A stretch of 64,000 bases of DNA, taken from NCBI RefSeq assembly GCF_014960965.1, contig NZ_CP063169.1, positions 839,581 through 903,580 on the forward strand, read 5' to 3'. The notes beneath the pieces are model-generated. The model saw only the letters and a list, made by a program, of their open reading frames with translations, ran no database searches and had not been told where the DNA came from. Source of the stretch: Ruania alkalisoli (GTDB lineage: Bacteria > Actinomycetota > Actinomycetes > Actinomycetales > Beutenbergiaceae). Shown here in pieces: positions 8,165-17,572 of the stretch (positions are counted from its first letter, which is position 1; the number at the start of each line of letters is the position of its first letter). The position numbers and the translations under genes are program-made.

Positions 8165-11065
8165 GTGTCGAACGCGAGCACTCAGACCACCACCGATCCG
8201 GGCGTCGCCGGCCTGGTGACCGCCCTGCGCGCGGAACTCTCCGGTGATGTGGACGCCAGTACGCGTCGCCGCGCCGAGTACAGCACGGATGCCTCCAACT
8301 ACCGGGTGGTCCCGCAGGTGGTGGTGTTCCCGCGCAGCACCGACGACGTGCTCGCCACCCTGCGCGTGGCCCGGGAGCGGGGGGTGCCGATCACCGCTCG
8401 TGGCGCCGGAACCTCGATCGCCGGCAACTCCGTCGGTACCGGTGTGGTCATCGACTTCTCCCGGTACCTGAACCAGGTGCTCGAGATCGACCCGGAGGCG
8501 CGCACCGCCCGTGTGCAACCCGGGGTGATCATGTCGGATCTGCAGAAGGCCGCCGCACCGTACGGGCTCCGGTTCGGCCCCGACCCCTCCACCCAGTCCC
8601 GCGCCACACTCGCCGGCATGATCGGCAACAACGCCTGCGGACCGCACGCCGTGGCTTGGGGGCGGACCGCCGACAACACCATCTCCCTCGACGTGGTGGA
8701 TGGAGCCGGGCGACGCTTCACCGCGGGTGCCGGTGACCTCAGCGCCGTGCCCGGCCTGGAGGAGCTCGTCCAGGCCAACCTCGCCACCATCCGCACCGAG
8801 TTCGGCCGCTTCGGCCGGCAGGTGTCGGGCTATTCGCTCGAGCACCTGCTTCCCGAGAACGGGGCCGACCTGGCGAAGTTCCTCGTCGGTACCGAAGGCA
8901 CTCTGGTCACCGTGCTGGAGGCGACTGTGCGGCTCGTGCCTATCCCGGCCGCGCCGGTTCTGCTGGCTGCGGGCTACCCGGACATGCCCAGTGCCGCCGA
9001 CGCCGTGCCGGCGATGCTCGCCCACGGTCCCCTCGCCGTCGAGGGACTCGACGCCGAGCTGGTGGAGATGGTGCGCCGCCACAAGGGTGACCACGCCATC
9101 CCTGACCTACCCGAGGGTGCAGGATGGCTCCTCATCGAGGTGGGTGGTGACACCGAAACCGAGGCCCTCGCCAAGGCTCGTGAGATCGCTGCCGACGCCG
9201 GCACCGAGGCCGTGCAGATCGTGCCCGCCGGCCCGGAGGCGGCGGCCCTCTGGCAGATCCGTGCCGACGGCGCCGGCCTGGCCAGCCGTACCCTCGACGG
9301 TGCACAGGGATGGCCCGGGTGGGAGGATGCTGCCGTCCCGCCCGAGAAGCTCGGGGCCTACCTGCGCGACTTCCAGGCGCTTATGGTCGAACACGGCGTC
9401 TCCGGGTTGCCGTACGGGCACTTCGGAGATGGCTGCATCCACATCCGCATTGACTTCCCGCTCGATCCCGAGGACGGTCCGGCGGGTGTGGCCGTGTTCC
9501 GCCGATTCATGGTCGCCGCCGCCGAGCTGGTCGCCTCCCACGGGGGCTCCCTCTCCGGCGAGCACGGCGACGGTCGTGCTCGCAGCGAACTGCTGCCGCT
9601 GATGTACTCCCCGGAGGCGATCGCAGCCTTCGAGGCAGTCAAGGCCATCTTCGACTCCGGTGACGTGCTCAATCCCGGCGTCGTGGTCCGCCCGCGCGCC
9701 CTGGACGACGATCTGCGACGCCCGCACGTGCGGGCGCTGCCGATGCTCGCCGGGTCCGGCTTTTCCTTCTCCCATGACGGCGGCGACATGGCTATGGCTG
9801 TGCACCGCTGCACCGGAGTGGGCAAGTGCCGCGCCGATCTGCCGAGCTCGTTCATGTGCCCCTCCTACCTCGCGACCAAGGATGAGAAGGACTCCACGCG
9901 CGGCCGGGCCCGGGTGCTGCAGGAGATGGCCAACGGGTCGCTCGTGCAGGGCTGGGATGCTCCCGAGGTGCACGAGTCGCTCGATCTGTGCCTGTCCTGC
10001 AAGGCATGCTCCTCAGACTGCCCCACCGGGATCGACATGGCGCAGTACAAGTCCGAGGTGCTGCACCGCACCCACCGCGGCAAGATCCGCCCGGTCGCTC
10101 ACTACGCGCTCGGCTGGCTGCCGCGCTGGGCCCGCGCCATCACCAGCGCGGGAGTGCTCGCGAAGGTGACCAACGCCGTCCTCGGGGTGCGTCCGATCGC
10201 TCGTCTCGTCCTCCGCCTCGGTGGCATGGACTCCCGGCGCAGCATGGTCACCTTCGCCGAGGAGCCGCTGCGCCGGTGGTGGCGCCGGCGCCCGACGGCG
10301 GAGCACACCGCTCCCGGAACCGCACCGTTGCGGGAGGTGCTGGTGTGGGCGGACTCGTTCTCCACGTATCTCGACACTGCCGGTGGCCGGGCGATGATCG
10401 CGCTGCTCGAGCAGGCCGGCTTCACCGTGCGGATGCCAGAGGCGAGCGCCTGCTGCGGCCTGACCTGGATCTCCACCGGCCAGCTCGACGGTGCCCGTAC
10501 GCGGCTGCGGCAGACAATGGACGTGCTTGCCCCCTACGCCAAGGCCGGGATCCCGATCGTCGGGATCGAGCCTTCGTGCACCGCGGTGCTGCGATCGGAC
10601 CTGCCGGACTTGTTCCCGGACGATCCTCGCGCCCGCTTGCTCGCGGAGAACACCCTGACCCTCGCCGAACTGCTCACGGGGGAGCATCGACCTGCGGGCT
10701 GGCGGCCGCCGGACCTGACCGGCACCACAGTGATCGCTCAGCCGCACTGCCACCAGCACGCCGTGATGGGCTACACCCACGATCTGGAGCTGTTGCGCCA
10801 GGCCGGTGCCGAGGTCACCACGCTCACGACCTGCTGCGGTCTCGCCGGTAACTTCGGGATGGAGACCGGTCACTACGACGTCTCGGTGGCCGTGGCGGAG
10901 CAGTCGATGCTCCCCGCACTGCGAGGAGCCCCCGACGGTGCGGTCTTCCTCGCCGACGGGTTCTCCTGCCGGACCCAGGCCGAGCATCTTGCTGGGGTTC
11001 GCGGCGTACACTTGGCCCAGTTGCTCACGACCCCTGGGGGCAGGGCGGATCGCGAGCAACCGTGA
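8165..11065 (+). CDS. FAD-linked dehydrogenase fused to a Fe-S / CCG reductase domain
   Basis: A 966-residue flavoprotein that combines a GlcD-like half with a GlpC-like half. Residues of about 40-240 form the FAD-binding PCMH domain (PITARGAGTSIAGNSVG), and about 260-510 form the FAD-oxidase C-terminal domain. A two-cluster ferredoxin segment follows, with the Cys sets CTGVGKC and CLSCKACSSDCPTG. Two CCG motifs, one in each half of the C-terminal region (SACCGLTW and TTCCGLAG), complete it. E. coli YdiJ, a D-2-hydroxyglutarate dehydrogenase, and D-lactate dehydrogenases of this type have the same layout and pass electrons to the respiratory chain. The substrate here is probably a D-2-hydroxy acid but is not determined. 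GTG start at 8165. Confidence 0.88.
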   Translation: MSNASTQTTTDPGVAGLVTALRAELSGDVDASTRRRAEYSTDASNYRVVPQVVVFPRSTDDVLATLRVARERGVPITARGAGTSIAGNSVGTGVVIDFSRYLNQVLEIDPEARTARVQPGVIMSDLQKAAAPYGLRFGPDPSTQSRATLAGMIGNNACGPHAVAWGRTADNTISLDVVDGAGRRFTAGAGDLSAVPGLEELVQANLATIRTEFGRFGRQVSGYSLEHLLPENGADLAKFLVGTEGTLVTVLEATVRLVPIPAAPVLLAAGYPDMPSAADAVPAMLAHGPLAVEGLDAELVEMVRRHKGDHAIPDLPEGAGWLLIEVGGDTETEALAKAREIAADAGTEAVQIVPAGPEAAALWQIRADGAGLASRTLDGAQGWPGWEDAAVPPEKLGAYLRDFQALMVEHGVSGLPYGHFGDGCIHIRIDFPLDPEDGPAGVAVFRRFMVAAAELVASHGGSLSGEHGDGRARSELLPLMYSPEAIAAFEAVKAIFDSGDVLNPGVVVRPRALDDDLRRPHVRALPMLAGSGFSFSHDGGDMAMAVHRCTGVGKCRADLPSSFMCPSYLATKDEKDSTRGRARVLQEMANGSLVQGWDAPEVHESLDLCLSCKACSSDCPTGIDMAQYKSEVLHRTHRGKIRPVAHYALGWLPRWARAITSAGVLAKVTNAVLGVRPIARLVLRLGGMDSRRSMVTFAEEPLRRWWRRRPTAEHTAPGTAPLREVLVWADSFSTYLDTAGGRAMIALLEQAGFTVRMPEASACCGLTWISTGQLDGARTRLRQTMDVLAPYAKAGIPIVGIEPSCTAVLRSDLPDLFPDDPRARLLAENTLTLAELLTGEHRPAGWRPPDLTGTTVIAQPHCHQHAVMGYTHDLELLRQAGAEVTTLTTCCGLAGNFGMETGHYDVSVAVAEQSMLPALRGAPDGAVFLADGFSCRTQAEHLAGVRGVHLAQLLTTPGGRADREQP

Positions 11066-11105
11066 ATCCCGCCTATCATCCATCGAGAACGGTCGCCTCA
11101 ACGCC

Positions 11106-12122
11106 ATGCCGTCCTTCGCCTTCGATTCCGGTCTCCTCGTCCCCACTGTGCTCGGCCGACGAACGAGCACGCCACTGACTCCTGAGCTGCGACGGGCGTT
11201 GCGGCAGTACCTGCTCGACGTCGTCGATGTGGACCTGCTGCCGATCTCCTGGTCGGACGAGGCCGAACCGGTGCTCACGGCGATGGATCCTGCGGGGCAG
11301 GTCGTTACCGCCATCGTGGTCGACTCGATCGACGGCGTCGGGCTGGTGCGCGCTCTGGCACGTGCTGGGGAGACAGCTGCCTCCTCATGGCTGGCGATCG
11401 CCTCCCGCCATCCCGGCGGGGTGGACGAGTTCCGCCGCGCCTGGTCTGCGTTCCGGGAGACTCGGCCCGCAGGTGCTCAACCCGGCCCGCAGCTGATCGT
11501 GCTCGCAGGGGCGGTCGACCCGGAGGTGCTCGCCGCGACCCGGGTGATGCACGGGGTGCTCGTGTATTCGGTCGATGTGCGGGAAGGATCGAACGGCGAC
11601 GAGCTCGTCGATGTCTCGGCCGTGCACCGGCCCCGGGTGCGGGTGCTCGATCACGACGTGGTCCACGAACCCGAGCAGCTCGCGCTCCTGTCCGATGGCG
11701 CAGCCCCCGGCGCCCTCGTCGCCCTCGCCCCGCCCGCGGTAGCTGGGGACGAGGCTCCTCCGATCGAAGATACGGCGGTCATCCCACCGGTGGTGCCCGA
11801 TGACGACGCTGGCGACGAGCTGCGCATCGACCCACAGCTGGTGGCCGTGGCCTCGCTCGTGGGCGCGCCGATGCCCATCGAGGCCCACACGAACGGTCAG
11901 TTGCGGACAGGCTCGTTGCAGGCGGACGGTACCGTCCTGGTGGACGGGGCGGCCCACCCCACGTTGGAGAGCGCGGCGGCACGCATCGGCGCCGAGCCCG
12001 CACACGCCTGGTCACTGTGGCAGATCGCTGGGTTCCCCATGGCCGACGCGCGCGACGAGGCCGCGCGGGCAGCGGAGGAAGAGTCGGCCGTCGAGACGCG
12101 GTCGCGACGTCGGCGCCACTAG
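11106..12122 (+). CDS. Hypothetical protein with RAMA-like C-terminal segment
   Basis: A 338-residue protein. The start at ATG 11106 gives MPSFAFDSGLLVP; a longer frame upstream only overlaps the preceding dehydrogenase. Residues 1-180 look like an alpha/beta domain (LIVLAGAVDPEVLAATRV). The centre is acidic and proline-rich. The C-terminal segment (about 255-310: LRTGSLQADGTVLVDG, then SAAARIG and SLWQI) resembles the RAMA domain found with restriction or modification proteins. The protein ends in a basic run, SRRRRH. I recognise no enzyme motif. A nucleic-acid link is only suggested by the RAMA-like pattern. Confidence 0.5.
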   Translation: MPSFAFDSGLLVPTVLGRRTSTPLTPELRRALRQYLLDVVDVDLLPISWSDEAEPVLTAMDPAGQVVTAIVVDSIDGVGLVRALARAGETAASSWLAIASRHPGGVDEFRRAWSAFRETRPAGAQPGPQLIVLAGAVDPEVLAATRVMHGVLVYSVDVREGSNGDELVDVSAVHRPRVRVLDHDVVHEPEQLALLSDGAAPGALVALAPPAVAGDEAPPIEDTAVIPPVVPDDDAGDELRIDPQLVAVASLVGAPMPIEAHTNGQLRTGSLQADGTVLVDGAAHPTLESAAARIGAEPAHAWSLWQIAGFPMADARDEAARAAEEESAVETRSRRRRH

Positions 12123-12125
12123 CGA

Positions 12126-13145
12126 TCAGAGGGAGGGTGGTGGTGCCGTGCTCTCCCGGACGACGAGCTCGGTGGCCAGATCCACCCGCAGTGCGGACGG
12201 TTGCTCCCCACGAGCGAGTGTGAGCACCATCTGCGTCGCGGTCGCGGCCATCTGCCGGAGCGGCTGGTGAACCGTCGTGAGCGTGGGGGAGTACCAGGAC
12301 GCGATCGGTAGATCGTCGTAGCCGACCACGGAGAGATCCTCGGGGACGCGCAGGCCCAGTTCGCGTGCCGCGCGCAGCACGCCCACGGCCTGCATGTCCG
12401 AGCCCGCGAAGACCGCGGTGGGCCGGTCGGGGCGGCTGAGCAGGTCACGCGCGTGCTCTTCCCCGCGCCAGATGTAGAAGTCGCCCCAGCGCACCAGGGC
12501 AGGGTCGTAGCTGAGGCCAGCGCGCTCCAGGGCACTGCGGTACCCGTCCACCCGGGCACGCGAGCACAGCACGTCCGGCTGCCCGGAGATCACGGCGATC
12601 CGCCGGTGACCGAGGTCGAGGAGGTGCTTGGTCGCCGCCAGGCCTCCATCCCAGTTGGTCGAGCCGACAGCAGGCACGCCCGGGTGAGGCTCGCCGTCGG
12701 TGTCCACGACGACCGAGGGGATCCCGCGGGAGGTGAGCTGGTCGTGCTGGGCGTCGGTGAGCCGGGCGAGCACCAGGATCACCCCGAGTGGACGACGCGC
12801 GAGCACGTTGTCGAGCCAGTCCTGTGCCGGGCGGTGGCGGCCGCCGAGCTCGGAGAGCACCATGCCGGCGCCGGCGGTGGCGGCGCTCTCCTCGACGGCC
12901 CGGATGATCTCCATCGACCACTCGTTGGTGATCTCATGGAAGACCAGGTCGATCATCGCGGGCCCGGATCGTGCCGGACCTCGTGGGCGGCGCTGGTACC
13001 CGTGCCTGCTGACGACCTCCTCCACCCGGGCGCGTGTGGCGGCGGCGACATCGGAGCGGCCGTTGAGGACCTTCGAGACGGTCGGGACCGACACCCCGGC
13101 CTCGGCCGCGATCGAGGCGATCGTCGGCCGTGACGTCGCTGTCAT
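12126..13145 (-). CDS. LacI-family transcriptional repressor
   Basis: A 339-residue regulator. The N-terminal helix-turn-helix reads IASIAAEAGVSVPTVSKVLN, followed by the hinge helix region and a periplasmic-binding-protein-like sugar domain (about 65-335). The start at 13145 is supported by a GAGAGGAG ribosome site seven bases upstream; an upstream in-frame ATG at 13163 has none. It is divergent from the GH3/ABC/GH42 operon and almost certainly represses it, with an oligosaccharide as inducer. Matching palindromes near its own start and downstream of the GH3 promoter support both operon control and autoregulation. Confidence 0.93.
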   Translation of the reverse strand: MTATSRPTIASIAAEAGVSVPTVSKVLNGRSDVAAATRARVEEVVSRHGYQRRPRGPARSGPAMIDLVFHEITNEWSMEIIRAVEESAATAGAGMVLSELGGRHRPAQDWLDNVLARRPLGVILVLARLTDAQHDQLTSRGIPSVVVDTDGEPHPGVPAVGSTNWDGGLAATKHLLDLGHRRIAVISGQPDVLCSRARVDGYRSALERAGLSYDPALVRWGDFYIWRGEEHARDLLSRPDRPTAVFAGSDMQAVGVLRAARELGLRVPEDLSVVGYDDLPIASWYSPTLTTVHQPLRQMAATATQMVLTLARGEQPSALRVDLATELVVRESTAPPPSL

Positions 13146-13158
13146 CCGGAGCTCCTCT

Positions 13159-13169
13159 CGCAAGTTTCG
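13159..13169. promoter_or_regulatory. LacI-type operator-like site at the repressor gene
   Basis: CGCAAGTTTCG differs at one base from the palindrome at 13280-13290. It lies in the leader of the lacI-type gene, 14 bases from its ATG, where a bound repressor would block its own transcription. Confidence 0.55.
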
Positions 13170-13228
13170 GACCTGAAGGCTAGCACGCGTGTATCCGATC
13201 GACGAGCGACTCCCTGGCCCCGACGCTG

Positions 13229-13257
13229 TTGACGCTGCTTCTGCGGTGTCGTATGGT
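13229..13257 (+). promoter_or_regulatory. Promoter of the GH3-ABC-GH42 operon
   Basis: A TTGACG -35 (13229-13234), a 17-base spacer and a TATGGT -10 (13252-13257) match the housekeeping sigma consensus well. The predicted start near 13264 leaves a leader of about 65 bases containing the operator-like palindrome at 13280-13290. Confidence 0.7.
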
Positions 13258-13279
13258 CATGCCACTATCGCAATGACCG

Positions 13280-13290
13280 CGAAAGTTTCG
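13280..13290. promoter_or_regulatory. LacI-type operator of the GH3 operon
   Basis: CGAAAGTTTCG is a perfect 5-1-5 palindrome, the size and style of LacI-family operators in actinobacteria. It sits just downstream of the predicted transcription start, a classical repressor position. Confidence 0.7.
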
Positions 13291-13328
13291 ATCCCTCGCT
13301 GGGCGAAGCTGACCGACGAAGGAGTCCG

Positions 13329-15632
13329 ATGGCGCTGCACGCCGACGCCGATACCCGCTGGCAGGACGACACCCTGCCGGTGACCTCCCGCGTGGACGCC
13401 CTTCTCGAGGACCTCACCCTCGAGGAGAAGGTGGCCCAGCTCGTCGGTCTGTGGGTCGGGGCCAACCCCGAGACCGGGGATGTGGCGCCGCAGCAGTCGG
13501 AGATGGCCACGGAGCCGGTCTCCTGGGAGCGGGCGATCCAGTACGGACTCGGCCAGCTGACGCGCCCGTTCGGAACCGTGCCGGTGGAGCCAGAGGCTGG
13601 AGCTCGGGGTCTTGCGGCCTCGCAGCGGGAGATCATGGCCGCCCAGCGGCTGGGCATCCCCGCCCTCGTGCATGAGGAGTGCCTGGCGGGTTTCGCCGCC
13701 TGGAAGGCCACCGCCTACCCGGTGCCACCCAGCTGGGGTGCGACCTTCGACCCCGAGCTGATCGCGCAGATGGCCGCACGGATCGGCGTCTCGATGCGCG
13801 CTGCCGGTGTGCATCAGGGTCTCGCGCCGGTGCTCGACGTCGCTCGCGACTACCGGTGGGGCCGGGTGGAGGAGACCATCTCGGAGGATCCGTATCTCGT
13901 TAGCGCCATGGGTGCTGCCTATGTCCGCGGTCTGGAGTCGTCCGGGATCGTCGCCACTCTCAAGCACTTCCCTGGCTACTCCGCCTCGCGCGCCGGACGC
14001 AACCTCGCTCCGGTCTCGATGGGGCCACGGGAGCTGGCCGACGTCATCCTCCCGCCGTTCGAGGCGGCTCTGCGCGCAGGGGCGCGCTCGGTGATGCACT
14101 CCTACACCGAGATCGACGGCGTTCCCACCGCCTCCGACGAGCGTCTCCTGACCGGGCTGCTGCGCGAGGAATGGGGCTTTGACGGGACCGTCGTGGCCGA
14201 CTACTTCGGCGTGCGCTTCCTGCAGAGCCTGCATGGCGTGGCCGGTGACGCGGCTGAAGCTGCCGCACTCGCCCTGCGTGCCGGCGTCGACGTCGAGCTG
14301 CCCTCGGCCGACGCCTACCCCTCGTTGGTCGAGGCCGTCCGTGCGGGGGACGTGCCCGAGGAGCTCATCGACCGGGCGGTGCGTCGCGTGCTCGCCCAGA
14401 AGATCGAGCTCGGCCTGCTGGACGCCGGCTACACCCCCGAACCGGCCGGCCCGGTGGTGCTCGACGACGCCGAGAGTCAGCAGCTGGCGCTCCAGCTCGC
14501 CCGGGAAGGGCTCGTGCTTGTGGCCAACGACGGCGTTCTGCCCCTGGCCCGGGAGCGCCGGGTCGCGGTGGTGGGCCCACTGGCAGAGGACCCTTACGCC
14601 ATGCTCGGGTGCTACTCGTTCCCCGCCCACGTCGGGGTGCGCCACCCCGAGCGGGCGATGGGTATCGACATCCCCACGGTGCTTGCCGAGCTGCGCACCC
14701 GGACGAACGCGACCCATGCCCGTGGTGTCGACGTCACCGACCCCGATACCAGCGGAATCGCCGAGGCCGTCACGACAGCCGCACAGGCCGACGTCTGCGT
14801 CGCCGTGGTCGGGGACCGGTCCGGTTTGTTCGGCCGGGGCACCTCCGGTGAGGGGTGCGATGCGCGCGACCTACGTCTGCCGGGCAAGCAGCAGGAGCTG
14901 CTGGAGGCCCTGCTCGCCGCCGGAACCCCCGTCGTCGTGGTGGTCCTCAGCGGCCGGCCCTACGCGCTGGGTGAGGTCGCGGACCGGGCGAGCGCCGTCG
15001 TCTGGGGCTTCTTCCCCGGGCAGCGCGGGGGGCAGGCACTGGCGGAGATCCTCACCGGTGAGATCGCGCCCTCAGGGCGCCTGCCGCTCAGCATCCCCGC
15101 CGAACCGGGCAGCGGACCCGGCACCTACCTGACCCCGCCACTCGGGCGGCCCAGCTCGGTCACCACCATCGACACCACACCCGCGTACTGGTTCGGCCAC
15201 GGCCTGACCTACACCAGCTTCGACTGGACACCGGCCCAGGTGGCAGATCCGGTCTGGGACACCGCCGGCAGCGCGAGGCTCACGCTGCAGGTCCGCAACA
15301 CCGGCGAGCGTGCGGGCACCGAGGTGGTCCAGCTCTACCTGCACGACCCCGTCGCCCAGGTCACCCGCCCCGTGGTGCGGCTCGTCGGCTTCGCCCGGCT
15401 CGACCTCGAGGCCGGCGAGCAGGCAACCGTGACCTTCGAGGTGCCGGCCGACGTCACCGCGTTCACTGGTCGCGACCTGCAGCGCATCGTCGAACCCGGG
15501 CGCATGCAGCTGCGGCTGGCGCGATCCGCCGGAGACGTCCAGAGCACCCTCGAGCTCGACCTCGTGGGCCCTGTTCGCACGGTCGGCCACGACCGTGAGC
15601 TGTTCTCGGCCGTTCACGTGGAGGTGAACTGA
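13329..15632 (+). CDS. Glycoside hydrolase family 3 beta-glycosidase
   Basis: A 767-residue GH3 enzyme that removes terminal beta-linked sugars; beta-glucosidase or beta-xylosidase activity is likely. The N-terminal TIM barrel (about 20-350) carries HEECLAGF and the nucleophile block VVADYFGV, with Asp at about residue 291. The alpha/beta sandwich (about 390-620) contains the GRGTSGEG stretch. A fibronectin-III-like domain closes the protein (about 650-760). No signal peptide is visible, so it should act in the cytoplasm on imported oligosaccharides. AAGGAG ribosome site upstream. Its TGA overlaps the ATG of the next gene. It is the first gene of the LacI-controlled operon. Confidence 0.92.
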   Translation: MALHADADTRWQDDTLPVTSRVDALLEDLTLEEKVAQLVGLWVGANPETGDVAPQQSEMATEPVSWERAIQYGLGQLTRPFGTVPVEPEAGARGLAASQREIMAAQRLGIPALVHEECLAGFAAWKATAYPVPPSWGATFDPELIAQMAARIGVSMRAAGVHQGLAPVLDVARDYRWGRVEETISEDPYLVSAMGAAYVRGLESSGIVATLKHFPGYSASRAGRNLAPVSMGPRELADVILPPFEAALRAGARSVMHSYTEIDGVPTASDERLLTGLLREEWGFDGTVVADYFGVRFLQSLHGVAGDAAEAAALALRAGVDVELPSADAYPSLVEAVRAGDVPEELIDRAVRRVLAQKIELGLLDAGYTPEPAGPVVLDDAESQQLALQLAREGLVLVANDGVLPLARERRVAVVGPLAEDPYAMLGCYSFPAHVGVRHPERAMGIDIPTVLAELRTRTNATHARGVDVTDPDTSGIAEAVTTAAQADVCVAVVGDRSGLFGRGTSGEGCDARDLRLPGKQQELLEALLAAGTPVVVVVLSGRPYALGEVADRASAVVWGFFPGQRGGQALAEILTGEIAPSGRLPLSIPAEPGSGPGTYLTPPLGRPSSVTTIDTTPAYWFGHGLTYTSFDWTPAQVADPVWDTAGSARLTLQVRNTGERAGTEVVQLYLHDPVAQVTRPVVRLVGFARLDLEAGEQATVTFEVPADVTAFTGRDLQRIVEPGRMQLRLARSAGDVQSTLELDLVGPVRTVGHDRELFSAVHVEVN

Positions 15633-16615
15633 TGGCTGCGGTGACCACGCCGAGGAGCGCCCCGGCCCAAGCCCCACCGGATCGCCCGCGCAAGGGCCGC
15701 CGTCGGGACGGCCGCCCGAGCCTGCGGCGCTCGATCAGACGCGACTGGCGGCTCTACACCTTCCTGGTGCTGCCGATCGTGTACCTGCTCGTCTTCAAGT
15801 ACACCCCGATGGCCGGGAACATCATCGCCTTCCGCAGGTTCCGCCCCGGCGGGTCGATCTTCGGTGACGAGTGGGTGGGACTGCACTACATCGAGCAGTT
15901 CCTGAACGACCCGACCTTCTGGCGGGTGTTCACCAACACCCTGGTCCTGGGCTCGTTGACGCTGCTCATCGTCTTCCCACTGCCGATCATCCTCGCCCTC
16001 ATGCTCAACGAGGTGCGCACACGCTTCTTCAAGCGGTTCGTGCAGACCGTCAGCTACCTGCCGCACTTCATGTCGATCGTGATCGTGGCCGGGATGGTGC
16101 TGCAGCTGACCTCCCTCAACGGTTCGGTCAACCAGCTGATCGAGGCGATCGGCGGCGAACCGATCTCCTTCATGCAGGATCCGGACTGGTTCCGCACGAT
16201 CTACATCAGCTCCGAGATCTGGCAGACCGTCGGCTGGGGGACGATCCTGTACCTGGCAGCGCTGACCACCATCGACGACCAGCTCTACGAGGCGGCCCGC
16301 ATCGACGGTGCCGGACGTTGGCTGCAGACGTGGCACATCACCCTGCCGGGCATCCGGCCCACGATGATGGTGCTGCTGATCCTCAACATCGGTCAGTTCA
16401 TGGCCGTCGGGTTCGAGAAGATCCTGCTGCTGTACAACCCGCTGCTGTATCCCACCGCCGATGTGATCGCCACCTACCTGTACCGGGTGGGCATCGGCTC
16501 CGGCAGTTACTCCTACTCCACTGCGATCGGCCTGTTCGAGGCACTCATCGGGGTCACCCTGGTGATGACCGCGAACGCGATCTCCCGCCGAGTCTCCGGG
16601 AGCTCCCTGTGGTGA
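15632..16615 (+). CDS. Sugar ABC transporter permease, LplB type
   Basis: A 327-residue membrane protein with about six helices, beginning after a basic N-terminus at LYTFLVLPIVYLLVFKYTPM. The cytoplasmic EAA loop, which docks the ATPase, is at about residue 220 (EAARIDGAGRWLQTWHITLP). The KYTPMAG and AFRRFRPG blocks are typical of LplB-like polysaccharide and oligosaccharide permeases. It overlaps the GH3 stop by one base and the second permease by four, so translation is probably coupled. It should pair with the permease at 16612 and the binding protein at 17573. Confidence 0.93.
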   Translation: MAAVTTPRSAPAQAPPDRPRKGRRRDGRPSLRRSIRRDWRLYTFLVLPIVYLLVFKYTPMAGNIIAFRRFRPGGSIFGDEWVGLHYIEQFLNDPTFWRVFTNTLVLGSLTLLIVFPLPIILALMLNEVRTRFFKRFVQTVSYLPHFMSIVIVAGMVLQLTSLNGSVNQLIEAIGGEPISFMQDPDWFRTIYISSEIWQTVGWGTILYLAALTTIDDQLYEAARIDGAGRWLQTWHITLPGIRPTMMVLLILNIGQFMAVGFEKILLLYNPLLYPTADVIATYLYRVGIGSGSYSYSTAIGLFEALIGVTLVMTANAISRRVSGSSLW

Positions 16616-17520
16616 CCACGAACCAGTCCCCCGACCTGACCCGCGTGCGGCCCACCACCGTGGCCGACTCCCGTGGCTATCGCGTCTTCCAGGTGGTGAA
16701 CACCACCGTGCTGCTGCTCGTCGCCGCACTGACGTTGTATCCCTTCGTGAACCTCGTGGCGAAGGCCTTCAGCTCCGAGGGCTACATCGTGGCCGGGCAG
16801 GTGAACCTGATCCCGCGCGGCTTCAACACCACCACGTTCACCGCGGTGATGAGCGATGAGATGTTCTGGCTCAACTACCGCAACACCGTGGTCTACACCG
16901 TGGTGGCGACTGTGATCGCGATGGCGTTGACGACCACCTTCGCCTACGCCCTCTCCCGCCGTGAGCTGCGCGGGCGCACCTTCTTCATCGGTATGGCCGT
17001 GTTCACGATGTTCTTCAACGGCGGCCTGATCCCGAACTATCTGCTGATCAACTCCCTCGGCTTCAAGAACACCATCTGGGCGATCGTCATCCCGAACGCG
17101 ATCAGCATCTTCAACCTGCTGATCATGAAGTCCTTCTTCGAGAACTTCCCGAAGGATCTCGAAGAAGCGGCCTCGATCGATGGCCTGACGACGTACGGCA
17201 TCTTCGGCCGGATCGTGCTGCCGCTGAGCAAGGCGGTCATCGCCACGATGGTGCTCTTCTACGCAGTCTCGTTCTGGAACAACTGGTTCCAGGCGTTTCT
17301 GTACATGGACAGATCCGATCTGTACCCGGTGACCGTGTACCTGCGGAACCTGCTCGCCGCGGCCACCAGCACCGAATCCCTGGGCGCAGACAGCGCCCAG
17401 ATCGCCGCGAATGTGCAGGCGGTGACGATGGTGCTCACCGTGCTGCCGATCGTGTGCGTCTACCCCTTCATCCAGCGCTATTTCGTGTCCGGAGTGATGC
17501 TCGGCTCCGTCAAGGGCTGA
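16612..17520 (+). CDS. Carbohydrate ABC transporter permease, YtcP type
   Basis: A 302-residue partner permease with six predicted helices, the first near VVNTTVLLLVAALTLYPFV. The EAA loop is at about residues 184-205 (EEAASIDGLTTYGIFGRIVL). The FFNGGLIPNYLL block is characteristic of YtcP-like proteins. The GTG at 16612 overlaps the previous stop as GTGA, and a second GTG at 16609 is equally possible. No nucleotide-binding subunit is encoded nearby. In actinobacteria such importers often borrow a shared MsiK-type ATPase, which I infer here. Confidence 0.93.
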   Translation: MTTNQSPDLTRVRPTTVADSRGYRVFQVVNTTVLLLVAALTLYPFVNLVAKAFSSEGYIVAGQVNLIPRGFNTTTFTAVMSDEMFWLNYRNTVVYTVVATVIAMALTTTFAYALSRRELRGRTFFIGMAVFTMFFNGGLIPNYLLINSLGFKNTIWAIVIPNAISIFNLLIMKSFFENFPKDLEEAASIDGLTTYGIFGRIVLPLSKAVIATMVLFYAVSFWNNWFQAFLYMDRSDLYPVTVYLRNLLAAATSTESLGADSAQIAANVQAVTMVLTVLPIVCVYPFIQRYFVSGVMLGSVKG

Positions 17521-17572
17521 GTCTCGCCACCACCCACCTCGAACCGAACGAGGACGTTCCCAGGAGGAAAGA

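Noticed and set aside
6095-9094. Very long open frame on the minus strand (about 999 codons)
   Set aside because: It lies antisense to the sigma factor, its partner and the flavin dehydrogenase, has no family motif, and is the stop-poor shadow expected in high-GC DNA.
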